Below, piece after piece: positions 18,018 to 30,252 of a DNA stretch of 64,000 bases. The DNA is from Isoetes taiwanensis (lineage: Eukaryota; Streptophyta; Lycopodiopsida; Isoetales; Isoetaceae). The notes under the pieces are model-generated. The model was not told where the DNA came from. It made no database searches and was given only the letters and a program-made list of their open reading frames with translations. A program made the position numbers and the translations under genes. Each line of letters starts with the position of its first letter. Position 1 is the first letter of the stretch. The stretch covers positions 406,852 to 470,851 of the forward strand of contig JAJEKV010000015.1 in assembly GCA_021234155.1 (NCBI GenBank), in the 5' to 3' direction.

Positions 18018-18756
18018 ACCTAAAAAAAATTTGCTCCTTCGGGGCCAAAAACAAACAACATTATATTACACTTGAATGAGTTGATGTTATGTTGTGTAAT
18101 TAATTATATGTAGGATGTAAAACATGTAGCAATATGTACCATTATAACAAATGAAAAAAAAAACTAACATAAAGCATAAGTAAAACTATAATGTAATTTT
18201 ATTATATATGCTTTAAGAACATATTATTTATAAATTTATTTAGTCATTGGAGATAAGTAAAAGTAATATGTCAATTTACAAGCATTCAATATGGATAGCG
18301 ATTTAAGATGTGATATTTCTCTATCAAATAACCTGCAGCGGGCAGTTAGCCTATGATGCATTCAAAGATTATTATTTGTAATGTATTCTGTTGTAATAAA
18401 GTGTTCAAAGACTACTGTCCTGGTCCTTGTTAAAATATGTCAAACTTGAAGATTTGCCCCTCAATGCATCTGATATGAGAACGTTACCATTTGGAGAAAT
18501 ATGTCCCCCCTGGTGATGGTGGTACTGAAATTGATAGTTGTAAGTTGTCAACTGAGATGCAAAGTAGACCTGATGCATCCCCTTTCCAAAAGTAGGTGAA
18601 CCATAGTAAGTCAGCATAACAAGTTGTGGCATATTCATTGTGGCACCCATTTGTACTCATGGTACAGTTCAAGGCAGGATGAGCAAGCCCAAGGCACCAT
18701 AATTCCTCATTTCTATTGCAACCTTCTGACTAACCTCATTTCTGTTGCAGATTCCT
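18018..18756. other. Gene-free AT-rich stretch
   Basis: AT-rich DNA with small minus-strand open frames (for example 18405-18650) that show no domain. Nothing I can support as a gene. Confidence 0.4.
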
Positions 18757-19052
18757 TTCTAGATGCACCACTCTTCGTACATGCAAAGGTTCTTCTCAAA
18801 GCAGAGGGGGTGGTTGTTGGTATGAGAGTGTCCGTCCTTGGACCTGGAATATCACATGGCATCCAAATGGATGCTTCATCTGTAACAATTGAAGTCCACC
18901 AAGTCTTTCTCAACATTCATCTTCCATTGCCAAGTATGGGAGCGGAGTTTTTAACCGAGTGCCAAGGATCTTATGTTCGTTGGGCAGCTACAGATCTATT
19001 ATTGGAGCATCCACCATCGAAGGAAATTCCTAGCACCTCAGGTATTTGTTAA
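18757..19052 (+). pseudogene. DUF8039-like fragment, probably transposon-derived
   Basis: The open frame contains APLFVHAKVLLKAEGVVVGM, SHGIQMDASSVTIEVHQV and LPLPSMGAEFLTE followed by GSYVRWAATDLLLEHP. The arrangement (a small beta domain ending in LP.P....LT...GSYV.W....L) resembles DUF8039, which often accompanies plant En/Spm-type transposon proteins. An exon-like end at about 19040 is followed by further open bits to 19200. The assignment rests on pattern memory only. Confidence 0.4.
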
Positions 19053-20015
19053 ACTAGTGCAGTTCGAATTTAACTAAGTTGTAGCTTCATTATATAATTT
19101 AGGAATAAAAGCTAGGGAGGCAGTGGCAACAACTGTAGAGACAATAACTAATCAGGCCCCGACCCTTCATACTCATACTGCAGGTTACTCTCAGCTTGGT
19201 ACCCCCCCAACAACTTGCCACAGGTATCTATTTGCTCCAATTCCTACTGCCATATGCAATTTCTACATGTTTAGCTTGATTTTTAGTCCACAATTTCAGC
19301 AGATTTAGCTTGATTTTTACTCCAATATTGGTTGCAACATGATGCTGCACCAAGGGTCACTTATTTTTTAGCTTTAAGTTTCCACTTATTCTTGATTCAA
19401 GTGGAATGATTTGCTTTTATTTGTTCATTTTAGAGAAGAGGAGGAGAATACTATGTCTTCTCAAGAGAAGCATGTAATCCACGTGAACACCTTGGAATTA
19501 AGGTAAAAAACACCTTTTAATGTGATTAATATTTAGTTAGTCTTAAAATCTAAAATTTGAGTAAGCATGCTTGTATTCTTTTTAATATGTTGGTTTTTCA
19601 CAGTGTGAATGAAAAAGAGGTTGTATGTATATTCCTCCTGAAAATTTCGAACATGGATCAAATATATTCTCGACAAAGCAAGACAGCGAACGTTCATAGG
19701 TACTAGGAGAACTACACAAGCACAGAAGTTGGACTTAGTGGTAGAGTACGTATTGAGCAAGAATTCTCAGTTAACTGCTAGGAAACAGCCTGGTCAAGCA
19801 GAATTTTGTGTATCAGATTTCTTTCTTGAAATCTGATCAGTTTGTTACTATTGTTTTTGTAATAATAAATTTTTTTATCAATTTGTTACTGATTAACTCT
19901 GCTCAAGTTGTTACTTATCAACTTATTTTTGAAATGGGTATTAACTTACAAATGATAACAGGGTATTTTTATATGAATAATGTAATAGGATATTACATTA
20001 CGAATAATAACAGGG
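19053..20015. other. AT-rich stretch with exon-like scraps and GGGTATT-type repeats
   Basis: Short open scraps near 19100-19500 may continue the fragment upstream. From about 19934 the sequence becomes a degenerate array of 'gggtatt...acaaataataacag' units that resumes beyond the LINE. Confidence 0.45.
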
Positions 20016-20871
20016 TAATTTGGTATTGACATTGCTCCTTGGCAATGGTTTCAGGAGAAATATGGGTTGTTGGATAAAGATATCAGTATATGGGCTTATG
20101 TAGCAAGTGCTCTTCCTTTAATTAAGAAGGTTGGTGACCAGAGATGCTGGAACTTTGTTCAAGGTATTAAAGAAGGCAAGAAGCTAGTAAGTTCATGCTA
20201 CAGATTGCTTACATCCTCAAGTACTTTATCACCTTCTCGAAAATGGCACTTACAGACTTTGCCTTCTCAATGGCAATCCATCTGGAACCTTGTTTGGTCT
20301 AAATATACTCCTCCAAAGGTAAATGTTTTACTTTGGCAGGTGATTCATCGCTCTTTGAGAGTTAATGAGATGGTTCATCGCTTTAAGCGGGGAGTAAGCC
20401 CACTTTGCCCAATGTGTGAGCGGTGCATTGAAACATTGGAGCATTGTTTATATTTGTGTGCAGAGCTGAGTAGTCTTAGGTCCTGGTTGCATTCTCTTTT
20501 TGGAGTATCTTTGGATAGTCAGCACTTTCTTTTGGGTATTTATCCAAATCAGTGGACTGCTTCTAAAAGGATTGCATTTCACATGGCAAAGTCTTGGCTA
20601 ATATGGAGTGTATGGAAGCGAAGGCGAAGAAAGGTCTTTTATGATAAGCATATTTCTTCTCAGGTGGTACTTCAAGAAATTCGTAAGAAGTTGCATAATT
20701 GCTTTCAGATCTCCAATTGGCCTGATCGTATTAAATTTCCAATATGGAGTGATCATCTAAAAGTGATTGATGCTTCAGGGATATTTCTTACTTCTTGAAG
20801 TACTTTGTAATCTTTTGAGTGTATAATATGAAGTAAAACACGTTCTTCAAAAAAAAAAAAAAATAACAGGG
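20006..20871 (+). mobile_element. 5'-truncated LINE with perfect target-site duplication
   Basis: The 10-bp sequence AATAACAGGG occurs at 20006-20015 and 20862-20871. Between them lie a LINE 3' part, an AT-rich 3' UTR and a 13-15 bp poly-A tail (about 20849-20861). The coding frame is open right from the left boundary, as expected of 5' truncation during target-primed reverse transcription. Confidence 0.92.
20016..20798 (+). pseudogene. LINE ORF2 C-terminus with zf-RVT domain
   Basis: About 255 codons are open without an initiating ATG at the boundary (ends WFQEKYGLLDKD ... ASGIFLTS). The zf-RVT domain typical of plant L1-type ORF2 ends is clear: WNLVWSKYTPPKVNVLLWQV, then CPMCERCIETLEHCLYLC, which supplies the Cys/His cluster. 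The reverse transcriptase and endonuclease are absent. The fragment is undamaged internally, so this insertion is fairly young compared with its neighbours. Confidence 0.88.
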
Positions 20872-21080
20872 CATGTTATTTGAGACTGGGTATGTTATTT
20901 GGAACAGGGAATTATTGAAACAGGGAATTATTGAAATGGGGTATTATTTGAAACGGGGTATTGTTTTGCAAACGATAATAGGGTATGATTTGAAATAAGG
21001 TATTACCTGAATAGGGTATTATCTTATGAATTATAACAAGGTATGAATTTACATTCTTTGATTGGGGGATTGCGACACCA
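20870..21080. repeat. Degenerate GGGTATT-type tandem repeat
   Basis: Units such as gggtattatttgaaac and gggaattattgaaac recur about ten times with changes. The same repeat is present left of the LINE (19934-20015), so the LINE landed inside it. Confidence 0.65.
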
Positions 21081-21419
21081 GCGTAACGAGGTATTCTCAT
21101 ACAAATGAGGAAAAGGGGGATTGTGGCCAAATACTCCGATTCTAAAAATACATTTTATTCCCTGTTCTTCGACAGAAAAGGGGGATTTTATAGGCATTTT
21201 TGCGGGGTATTTTATGGGGTATTGGAGCATCTTTTTCGTTGTGAACTTATTCATGTTGTTTTTGATGCATCATATCTCGTTTTTTCCTTCACCATCACTG
21301 TTAGTTATCCGTCATCGTCCTGGCTATTCGGTTTAGAGGGCAACCCTCTGTTGCATTAGAATAGCAACTTGTTAACATACCATAGTGAATAATCACTAAC
21401 GCCACTATTTTCCCAAATA

Positions 21420-22783
21420 GAGATGAAGAGCCAAAGGAGAATATCATTGTTAGGAGTGAATTTTACTGGAAACCGGTACTCTCAAGGTGTTTTGTTATAT
21501 TGGGAGGAATTCCAAAGGAATTTTAATCTGTACATCAAGATAAGTGGTTGTGGGAATTTGTTGCGATGGATATTTCTCTGTATGCGAGATCCATGGTTGG
21601 AAGTCTCTGATAATACATAAATCTTTATTAGAGGGCCGCCTCGTTTCCGGCTGATTACAAATTACTTCATCATAATGAGGTGGTGCAACTATCGACAAAG
21701 TGGAATGTCCAGGTTCAAATGCACGAAGTAGTACTGATGTGGAAAAATGTTTGGCAGAATCCTCTCCCTTTGGAAGTGAAAACTTTAGTGTGGCAAATTT
21801 TCCATAGAGCTCCAAGAGTAAACCATGTGGTGAGTAAGTCCAATCCAGATGTGGAGTCCTTTATGTGATTGTGCAGATGAGACCATTGAACATTGCTTTA
21901 CATAATGCTCAGATACCAGTCTCCATGGAGTAAAGTGATGCAATTATTTGAGTCCTCTATATCGGTTGAAAATATCGTATTAGGACTCTACCCAATACAA
22001 TGAAATTCGTTAAAAAGGCAAGCGATTCATATTTGTAAAGCCTGATTGCTTTGGATCATGTGGAAAAGAAAAAGATTAATGGTTTTTTCTCATAAGTACT
22101 TGTACTCTTCTAGGATCTTAGATTTGTTAAAATCTAAGTTTAGGAAGCAGGTATTAGCTCAAGACCATGGTCAAGAGCTATGGAACACATTTTTTTCTCG
22201 TCTCGGCAAGGTGCATCACATGGACTATGATAGGTACCCTCTTCTCGTGCTTGTCATAGCTGAAGCTCCCCAACGTTTGAAACGATATTGGAAAGAGCAT
22301 TGTAATGCATAGTTTGCCCGCTGGTCTGTGCAACCGAACACTTTGCAACCATATCTCGATGGTCGTTCTCAGAAGATATGGGATGCAGTTACCTTGGTCC
22401 AAGTTAAAACGGGTCCAGGACCACAAGCTTACTTGCGTGCTTTTGAGATGGTCATGAATCGTTATTTGACTTTAGCATTCCATTCCATGCCCCCATAACT
22501 TCCCCGAGCCCCAGTTGTGCATGACTTGGCATTATACATATACTTGAGGTTCTAGATGAGTGTCTTTAATTACTGAACCCTCAGTAGTCATTATGGTCTA
22601 ATATTTTTTTCCTGCTTCTCTAGTATCATCATTGCTGCAAAAGTTTTTCCCTTAAAAACCTTTCGATGCAGGGGTTTTTTTATCCTAGTAGTAATAGTTG
22701 TACTAGGCCATCGTATATGTCCCGTGGCCTCTTGATTTCGTGGACATTAAAAAATCTATTCTATTCTATTCTATTGTATTCTA
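21420..22783 (+). pseudogene. Second, decayed LINE 3' end (zf-RVT)
   Basis: Open scraps in shifting frames give a zf-RVT-like sequence: MWKNVWQNPLPLEVKTLVWQ and FHRAPRVNHVV, then DETIEHCF in another frame and KRKRLMVFSHKYLYSS further on. Several stops and shifts separate them. The 3' end carries a (CTATT)n tail at about 22754-22783 in place of poly-A. It is clearly older than the LINE at 20016 and of a different subfamily. Confidence 0.7.
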
Positions 22784-25656
22784 AGGTAGAAGGACTGTGG
22801 TCTCCCCTTCATACTCGCATTTGACGTGCAGATGTTTTATATCACGTAGTGTTTCAATATAATCCACATCTTTTAAGTTAATAGAAATATACATCTTTCA
22901 ACAAAAAAAAAACATATCAGTGCCCATCAAATGCCCACATGGGTGTGTAATTCAATTGACTACTAAGTGCTCTTCAATAAACCACTAAGTGCCTATCAAA
23001 TGCCCATATGGGACATTTGATGGCACACTGCCTACAATCAGTTTAACATTTGTAATAAAGAATATTTTTTTAGAAAAATCATAACAAGAGAACATTTTAA
23101 AATAACATAAAGGATTTGAAATAATTTGCTACTTCATTGTTAACGCAAATCCATAAGCTTATTACAACTTGGCATAGAGTTTTTTTGACAATAATGAGCC
23201 CCTAGAGTGTTGGTCAGCATCTCCTAAAAGTCTTGCTTACGTTTTTTGGCAATTACAATCTGCAAGACTTTCTCAACATACCACTCTCCATCCAGAATCA
23301 GGTGTGAAAGATGAGAGCACATATCTAAAAGATGCAAAAAATGCATAAACACCAAATTCACCTCTATATTTCGAGACAAAGCAAAAAAAAATTGTAACTA
23401 TGTAGCTCCGCTGGCTGGTGATACAATCCCAGTAAACTGAATAAGATGATCTTTCTGAAGAAACAAGAACAAACAATACTTCTCCTATCATAGCAATTTA
23501 GATTACACATCAGAAATTATCACACATCAGAACCTTCTAATCCTTCATCTATGAGTCCATATATATTTATCTTTTGTACCTGAGACAAAAATAGCATGGA
23601 AAGACTCGACCTAACATGAAAAAAGGAGAGCTTGTCTATAAGACCAACCAAGAATATTAAAATGTTAATAATACTTCCATGCAAGCATGTCGAAAAGGCT
23701 CACAAGTCTTTGTGCAGCATATAGATTAAGCTGATGCATATGAGGAGTCAAGTTTGCTAGTATTTCAGGCAATCAGTGTGAACAAACAAAACATCCTGCA
23801 GAACGTGCAAAATGACATACAGTTAGAAGGCAGATCCAGCCTGCCAGCAGCATTGCATCAATAACCTGGGGGACTCTAATTTTGAGATAATCAGTTTTAA
23901 CATGGCGCGACCATGCCACAACTATTACTTGGTAGTTAACAGAAATCTTCATTTGATGTGATACACCCTAAGCCAAATGATATGAAGATTATATTCCCAA
24001 AAGTTACAGATCCAATCACACGGATAGCTTGAACCCTTTTAACATAAACAAAGGGAGACATGTAGGCAAACAAATTAAGATGTCCCATCGTTAACCCACA
24101 TTCATGATGTCGTAAGTCGTGTCATCATACCACGAAAATGTCGTTCCTGAACTTCCCCATAGAAACATTCGATGTAAGCTGATGGCTGCTAATCTTTGTT
24201 AAAGTGTAGTAATTTTCTAGTTAAGATATATGTCTTCCAAAAGTTTGGTTAAGGGTAAAGGATCCAACCATCTTCTGAATCCAAACATTATTGGTAGATG
24301 TGATTTTAGAGCACAGACGAATGGACCACCTGAAAGTCAAAATTGAGCAGATTAACGAGATAAGAATGATTACTTCTGGCCTCAGACAAAGGAACCCCGA
24401 TTATTTGATGTGGTATGACATTACCGGAGGACAGAAGCTTCGATGTATTTATTTGGCTGAAGTGATGAACACTGCTACATGCACGACTGCTGCTATAATA
24501 TTTTCTCAGCAGTGATGATATTGCAGCGGCAACGCTACAAATTTTTTTTCAATAGATAAAGAGAAAAAACACATACCGTCAGCAACATTTTGCCTCCTTG
24601 CTTAGTAAACATTCCAACCTAGTGATGAGCTGTTGTCGGGCAGGAACTTACTTTGCTATGTGACACTATAAGACTTGAAGGCTTTACGAGTTTCACAACA
24701 TGCTGGCCAACTAACCTCATTCAATCCTTTCTAAAAATTTCTCCTTTTTCATACATCCAAAGATTCTATCTCCAAAGCCTGATATAGAGGAAATAAGTTC
24801 CCCATTCAGAGATCCTCAGTTATCATTCACAGATAAAACAAGGTTTTACTTCCATGCCTAGAATTTGTTGCCCACTCCATGAATTCCATGCCTTTGTGCT
24901 GTTCATGCAGTATCGTTCTACTCCTTTTCAACTTTTCTTCCTTCTATACATCAAGAATTTGCTCCACAGACTTATCCCCATGTCTTCATATGATATAGCA
25001 AATCCTCAATCACCATTCAGATAGTAAACAATATAAGACATGCAGGAGCAACAAATTTAAACTTGCATATCAAAACTAGTGCTGCTTGCCAATGCTCCTG
25101 TTTGGTCATTATAGCAACCACCAATCAATCTCCTGGCACATCTGGCCCGTGAACTAGTCTGTAGTGTTTTCTAAGTCACACAGGGAAGAAAAATTGCTTT
25201 CCTTCTGCTTTAAAAATGGATCTGAATGCTATAGGCAGCTTGAAATCATATTTCTAACCAGACTGCATTTTGCAAATCTGGCTGCTGAAGTATTGATGGA
25301 TAGATTCACATTTTTAACGAGGTTTTAATTGCCTGCTCCATCAGTTTCATGCCTTTGTGTTGTTGATGCAGTCTCATTCAATCCCTTTTCAACTGGTTTT
25401 CCTCCCCTATGCATCAATAATTTGCTATTCAGACATTATTCCCAAGGTCGCAGGCTGCATCATTGCAAATCTGGATGTTTAAGTACTGAAGAATAGAGGA
25501 GAAGTCTGGCAAAGGCAAGGGGTGAGGGCACAAAATAAAATTTCAACTATCAGAGAGAAACCGTGTTTTCTCAGGTGCATTTAATCTTTCCCAAAAATGG
25601 AGATGCAACTTGTGTATCCAACAAAAAACCATCCTTCCAAGCCCAGATAACCTGTT
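22784..25656. other. Gene-free region downstream of the PPR gene
   Basis: There is no convincing coding sequence. A diverged duplication is visible: about 24840-25020 and about 25322-25460 share tgcctttgtg(c/t)tgtt, atgcagt and ccttttcaact, with a third weak match near 24715. The sequence is AT-rich with intron-like composition. It may include the PPR 3' UTR at its right edge. Confidence 0.45.
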
Positions 25657-28188
25657 TCAATTTGTGCTTAACGTTTTCAGTATTTTAACTCCATGCTCCT
25701 GACCATCTGCATATATGTGTGACATAAGGACATAACTGGCAGAACAATGAGAATCCAATAAAACAATTTGTTTGAAGCAAAGCCTTGCAATATCTGCATT
25801 CCCATGCATTTTGCATGCATAAAGCAATGTTGTCCATGTCATGCTATCTGTTACTATATTATCCTGAAGAAGACATTTTACCTCATTGAAGCATCCGGCA
25901 CGGCCAAGCAGATGAACCATGCAAGTGGTATGAGAAGTAGTTAACTCTATTATATGATGCTCTCTAATTGACTTGAAATACCAACAGCCTTCATCCACTA
26001 GGCCTACATGTCCGAACGCAACAAGAGTACTAGTAATAATTACCTCATTGGGCTTGATACCCTCCTGCTGCATTTTCTCTAAATAATGCAGAGTCAAAGT
26101 AGCTTCTCCATGTTGAGCATATCCTGCAATGACTGTTCCCCATGAGACTATATTTCGATTTGGTAGTTTGGAGAAGACTGCATTTGCCTCCTCCAATAGG
26201 CCGCACTTTACATACATATCTACTATGCCACTTCCAATAACAACTTCTGGTTCAAATCCAGCCTTTATGATATTTTCATGGACGCGCATACCTTGTTGTA
26301 ATGCTCCTAAATTAGCACATACCTTGAGAAGACTTGAAAATATGATGGGATTTGGCTTTATGCCATCCTTTTGCATTTCCTCAAAGTAGTTAAATGCCAA
26401 AAAGCAATCCTCATGCTGGGCACATCCTGCTATGATTGCACCCCATGATACAATGTCTCGACAAGGAACATTATCAAAGACGTCACGTGCTTCTTCTAGG
26501 CTCCCACATTTGGCATACATATCAACAAGGGAGCTCCCAAGAGAGGAATCCATTTTAAATTCACATTCAATTATCTTGTTATGAAGCAGCCTGCCTTGCT
26601 CTAGAACACCTATCACGGCGCATGCTTTTACAATGCTCAAATATGTCACAAGGTTCGGACTTATACTTTCCTTTTGCATGTCTTCAAAACATTCTAGAGC
26701 TAACTTGCTGTGTCCATGTTGAACATATCCTGTAATCATTACATTCCAAGACACCACATCTTGATTTTTTAGAGTAATAAAAATGTAATATGCCTCTTCG
26801 AGATTCTGGCATTTGGTATACATATCAATCAGGGTATTTCCAATAGTAATATCGTGAAGTTCACTTTGCATTATTTGTTCATGGATGAGCCTCCCTTGCT
26901 CAATTGCTCCAGTGATACTACATGCCTTTAATATGGTTAAGAATGAGGCTATATTTGGCCTTATGCCTTCTTGTTGCATCTTCTCAAAGCAATCCAGAGC
27001 AAGAAATATTTCTTCATGTTGAGAACATCCACCAATCATTGCGCTCCATGAAACCACATCCTTTTTAACCAACTTGTTGAATACTATGAGGGACTCTTTT
27101 AAGCTTCCCCCTTTGGCATACATATCAATCAATGCATTTGCAACAGTAATCTCTGTTTGAAGTTTGTCTTCAAGAATCTGATCATGAACAAATCTTGCAC
27201 ATTGTAGTTGCTTTATGGTGGAGCATGCTCTTATAACACTTAAATATATAATAATATTTGCTTTTACACCTTCTTGTTGCATTATTTCGAAACATTTCAA
27301 TGCTAAGAGACCAGCTCCTTGTTGAGCATAACCTGCAATAATTGAGCCCCATGACACCACATCTCGATCTTGCAAATTGTCAAAGACTTTCTTTGCCTCA
27401 TAGAGATGCCCACACTTCCCATACATATCAACCAGAGAGTTAGCCAAAAAGGAGTGTTGAAGCCCACTTTCAATAATTCTTTCATGTATAGCCCTCCCTT
27501 GCTCTAAAGCTCCTACACTGGAGCATGCTTTCAGGATGCTCAAAAATGAAATTTCCGTTAGGCATAAACCTTGATGTTGCATGTTTTCAAAGTATTCAAA
27601 GGCCAAAGCGTTTTCCCCATATTGAGTATATCCTGCAAGCATTGCATTCCACGATACAATATTTGTGCTTGGCATCTGATCAAAGATTCTGCGTGCCTCC
27701 TTTAGAAATCCGCACTTACAGTACATATCAATCAGGGCACTTCCCAGAATAAGATCTGATTGAAATCCAGTCCTAATGATATGCTCATGAACAAGCTTTC
27801 CTGGCAGAATGTCTTTTGTTGTTTTGCTCGCTCTGATGGCAGCAAGACAAATATACCTGTTAAGCTTCTCACCATGTAGTTGTGTCTTGTGATGCAATTC
27901 AAGGGCCATCTCTGCTTGACCAGGTTTAGCATTGGCCGAAATACTTGCAGCCCAAGTGTATGCATCGGGTTTTTCAATTTTGTTGAATGCTTGATTTGCT
28001 TCATTGATACTTCCATGAAATGAAAAAATCCGAATCAAGTGATCTGCCAAGGCTGAAATAGAATCCAACCCACTGTACAACATGAGGGACTGCAGCCGCC
28101 TACCACGTGGTAGATCCCTTTTTCTCTCGCAGTCTTGCAGAAGCCAGTAGGCATCATTTCTAGATACATGAATTCCTTCCCTCTCCAT
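25657..28188 (-). CDS. PLS-class pentatricopeptide repeat protein (organelle RNA binding)
   Basis: This is an intact 843-codon intronless frame. It is built of PLS modules of about 101 residues, each with the mark (D/N)(V/I)VSWxxxIxGYxQHG, at about residues 75, 175, 276, 377, 477, 578 and 679. Each module also has an (L/V)IDMYxKCGxLEEA stretch. The end (MTWTTLLYACKMHGNADIA ... YVLMSHIYADG) is an E1-like motif. There is no DYW deaminase and the tail is short. Such proteins bind organellar transcripts and act in editing or processing. No transit peptide follows the first ATG. Codons upstream of it stay open for 18 positions (VSRDRLEDAIKTAEL) and look coding, so the true N-terminus is probably missing or on an upstream exon. 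The strong module similarity suggests recent internal duplication. Confidence 0.88.
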   Translation of the reverse strand: MEREGIHVSRNDAYWLLQDCERKRDLPRGRRLQSLMLYSGLDSISALADHLIRIFSFHGSINEANQAFNKIEKPDAYTWAASISANAKPGQAEMALELHHKTQLHGEKLNRYICLAAIRASKTTKDILPGKLVHEHIIRTGFQSDLILGSALIDMYCKCGFLKEARRIFDQMPSTNIVSWNAMLAGYTQYGENALAFEYFENMQHQGLCLTEISFLSILKACSSVGALEQGRAIHERIIESGLQHSFLANSLVDMYGKCGHLYEAKKVFDNLQDRDVVSWGSIIAGYAQQGAGLLALKCFEIMQQEGVKANIIIYLSVIRACSTIKQLQCARFVHDQILEDKLQTEITVANALIDMYAKGGSLKESLIVFNKLVKKDVVSWSAMIGGCSQHEEIFLALDCFEKMQQEGIRPNIASFLTILKACSITGAIEQGRLIHEQIMQSELHDITIGNTLIDMYTKCQNLEEAYYIFITLKNQDVVSWNVMITGYVQHGHSKLALECFEDMQKESISPNLVTYLSIVKACAVIGVLEQGRLLHNKIIECEFKMDSSLGSSLVDMYAKCGSLEEARDVFDNVPCRDIVSWGAIIAGCAQHEDCFLAFNYFEEMQKDGIKPNPIIFSSLLKVCANLGALQQGMRVHENIIKAGFEPEVVIGSGIVDMYVKCGLLEEANAVFSKLPNRNIVSWGTVIAGYAQHGEATLTLHYLEKMQQEGIKPNEVIITSTLVAFGHVGLVDEGCWYFKSIREHHIIELTTSHTTCMVHLLGRAGCFNEVKCLLQDNIVTDSMTWTTLLYACKMHGNADIARLCFKQIVLLDSHCSASYVLMSHIYADGQEHGVKILKTLSTN

Positions 28189-28497
28189 GAGCTCTGCTGT
28201 TTTAATCGCATCTTCTAAGCGATCTCTCGATACAAAATTTATTTAAATCTTAAGGATACAAATCACTTCAAATGCAACGTATCTGGTTTTGTTCGCCAAA
28301 TGATGTGTGTTCAGATTGCTCCATAGAGTAAAACTCATGTAGCTACAAATGATTTATAACTTTGAAGTGGCTCGACGAAATCCTTCCCCATGTGGTTTGG
28401 TGGCGTTCCTTTTTGTGTTGAAGTCTCATCGACACCACACTATATGTCCTAAAGGAAGTTGCCATTCTGGTATGACTGGTAGGTACTTTTTATGGTA
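28189..28497. other. Upstream region of the PPR gene
   Basis: The first 54 bases continue the PPR frame up to a stop (TAA at 28243-28245). Beyond it I see no clear promoter, leader exon or transit-peptide coding sequence. Confidence 0.4.
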
Positions 28498-28604
28498 GAG
28501 GTAATGTTCGCCGTAGGCCCTTACGCGGGGTAAGGACCTGGCGAGCCCGACAGGGCGAGCCTGGTCCGCACCCCGCGTAAGGGCCTGCGGGCGAACATTT
28601 CCTC
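28498..28604. repeat. GC-rich foldback (long hairpin)
   Basis: GAGGTAATGTTCGCC at the left is complementary to GGCGAACATTTCCTC at the right. Inside, AGGCCCTTACGCGGGG pairs with CCCCGCGTAAGGGCCT. The arms are about 50 bp with few mismatches and the loop is very short. The surroundings are AT-rich. It ends exactly where the next inverted-repeat element begins. Confidence 0.85.
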
Positions 28605-28768
28605 ACGTAAAGTTCAGGGGGAAGATATTTCTTGCCACGTGGCGCCATCGTAGCCACAAAAAGTTGATAATCGGAGGAGATGAAGCCAACATCGGAGGAG
28701 AGGAAGCGATTATCTGTTGTAATCTAGGCCTGAAATATGGCGAAATATCTTCCCCCTGAACTTTACGT
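28605..28768. mobile_element. Small MITE with 27-bp terminal inverted repeats
   Basis: The left end ACGTAAAGTTCAGGGGGAAG (continuing atatttc) is perfectly inverted at the right end. The 164-bp element has an internal short duplication (atcggaggaga(t/g)gaag twice) and no coding capacity. It directly abuts the foldback on its left. Confidence 0.8.
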
Positions 28769-30252
28769 AAGCGTCATCGTCATCAATGCTTGAATTTGAC
28801 GGTCTGCCCTCCGACATTTACCGCGATGGGTCTGCCCTTAGTTTTCTAAGGAAGGACTTAGTCATTAAGTCTGATGTGTGCCATATAGATTTATCATCAT
28901 ACAATAAATTTATCGCGGCGGGCCTTTGCGAACATTTCTCTTTCACGGCCTCATCTGTATGGAAGTGATTCAGCAAAGAAACTTGTTCGCAAGTCCTTCT
29001 ATCGACTCACTCATTGGCTGAAATTTTGTTTGGCGGTGGGATACTTGTAGTTGATGTAGTTATATGCCCTATGTTTCGAATATATAGTTTAGATGAGGCG
29101 AACTTAAATGTGCAATTAGAATTGCATTTAACTAACTTTACAAAGATTTCAGTTCATAGGAACCAATCTGCCTAGGTCAAATTCCTCAATTCATGGGAAC
29201 TAGTCCAAAGAACATGGATGAGATTCTAGCATAAAATTCTGCACGAGAATGTCTTCAATGTATACAATGACATTTGACTTCCTTAAAAAGTAGTCCTTGC
29301 TTTAAAGATTCCAAAGAGTTCTTCGAAGCAGATTTGACAATATTTGACAGTTTGAATGCTTCAAGTGCTTTGGTTTGCTAATTTTTTAAGAAACGAAACT
29401 GCCACAGCTGTAATTCCTGAAACCCAACTCCGCCATCCACGTCGGTGCCATTGGGGTTGAAAATAGCCGACATGGCTTCTACGTTTAGAATAGCCCTTCC
29501 CTATCATCTTGAATAAAGGCTATTTTTGTTTAATTAGATCAATTACTTTGCACACTTTCCTAGGTATTGTGTTAAGCATGCCCGATCTTGTATGATTGTT
29601 ATTAACCGAAACTGAATAAGATTTATTAAATGATAAAACCAGAGATGTTGGATAATGCATGCTTTATTATCAAGAAGCCTTTTTTTAAAAAACCAGACAA
29701 AAATATTTTTCAAGCGTGTCACAACAACCTAGATAACATCGCTAGAAGTCCATGCTGAATGGGTCAGGCTCTCAAGCTAGTAAAAGCTATTTACAATTTC
29801 TAAAACCATGTAGACGTTCAAAATTCGATTTATCTTGAGCAACTATCTGTCTAATTGGCCATCATAAATCCAACAAAAACCTATACAGATACAGGCAATG
29901 AGTTAAGCATGTAACATCATATAATTAAGCATGTCTTTAAGGTCCTAAAAAAACCCTATGTTCTTATTTTGGGAAGCAAAACTTCATCCAGATAAAATAG
30001 TATTTAAGCACGAATTCATTAATTAGATAAAAAAGCGGGATTTTGAGAATTTTGAATACAGCTCTCCGGGTCCACCACAAGCAAAAAGTGGTTCACTTCA
30101 ATTTGAAATTGTCGCCCAACATGATATGAATAGAGAGAATTAGGTGCATAATAATTATCCAATTTCATTTAAATTTGAGTGCGGGTAGCGACCATAAGTG
30201 GTCGCGAGCGACCATGCCGACTTCCTCTTCTTCCGGATTTTCTCTTCCGTTT

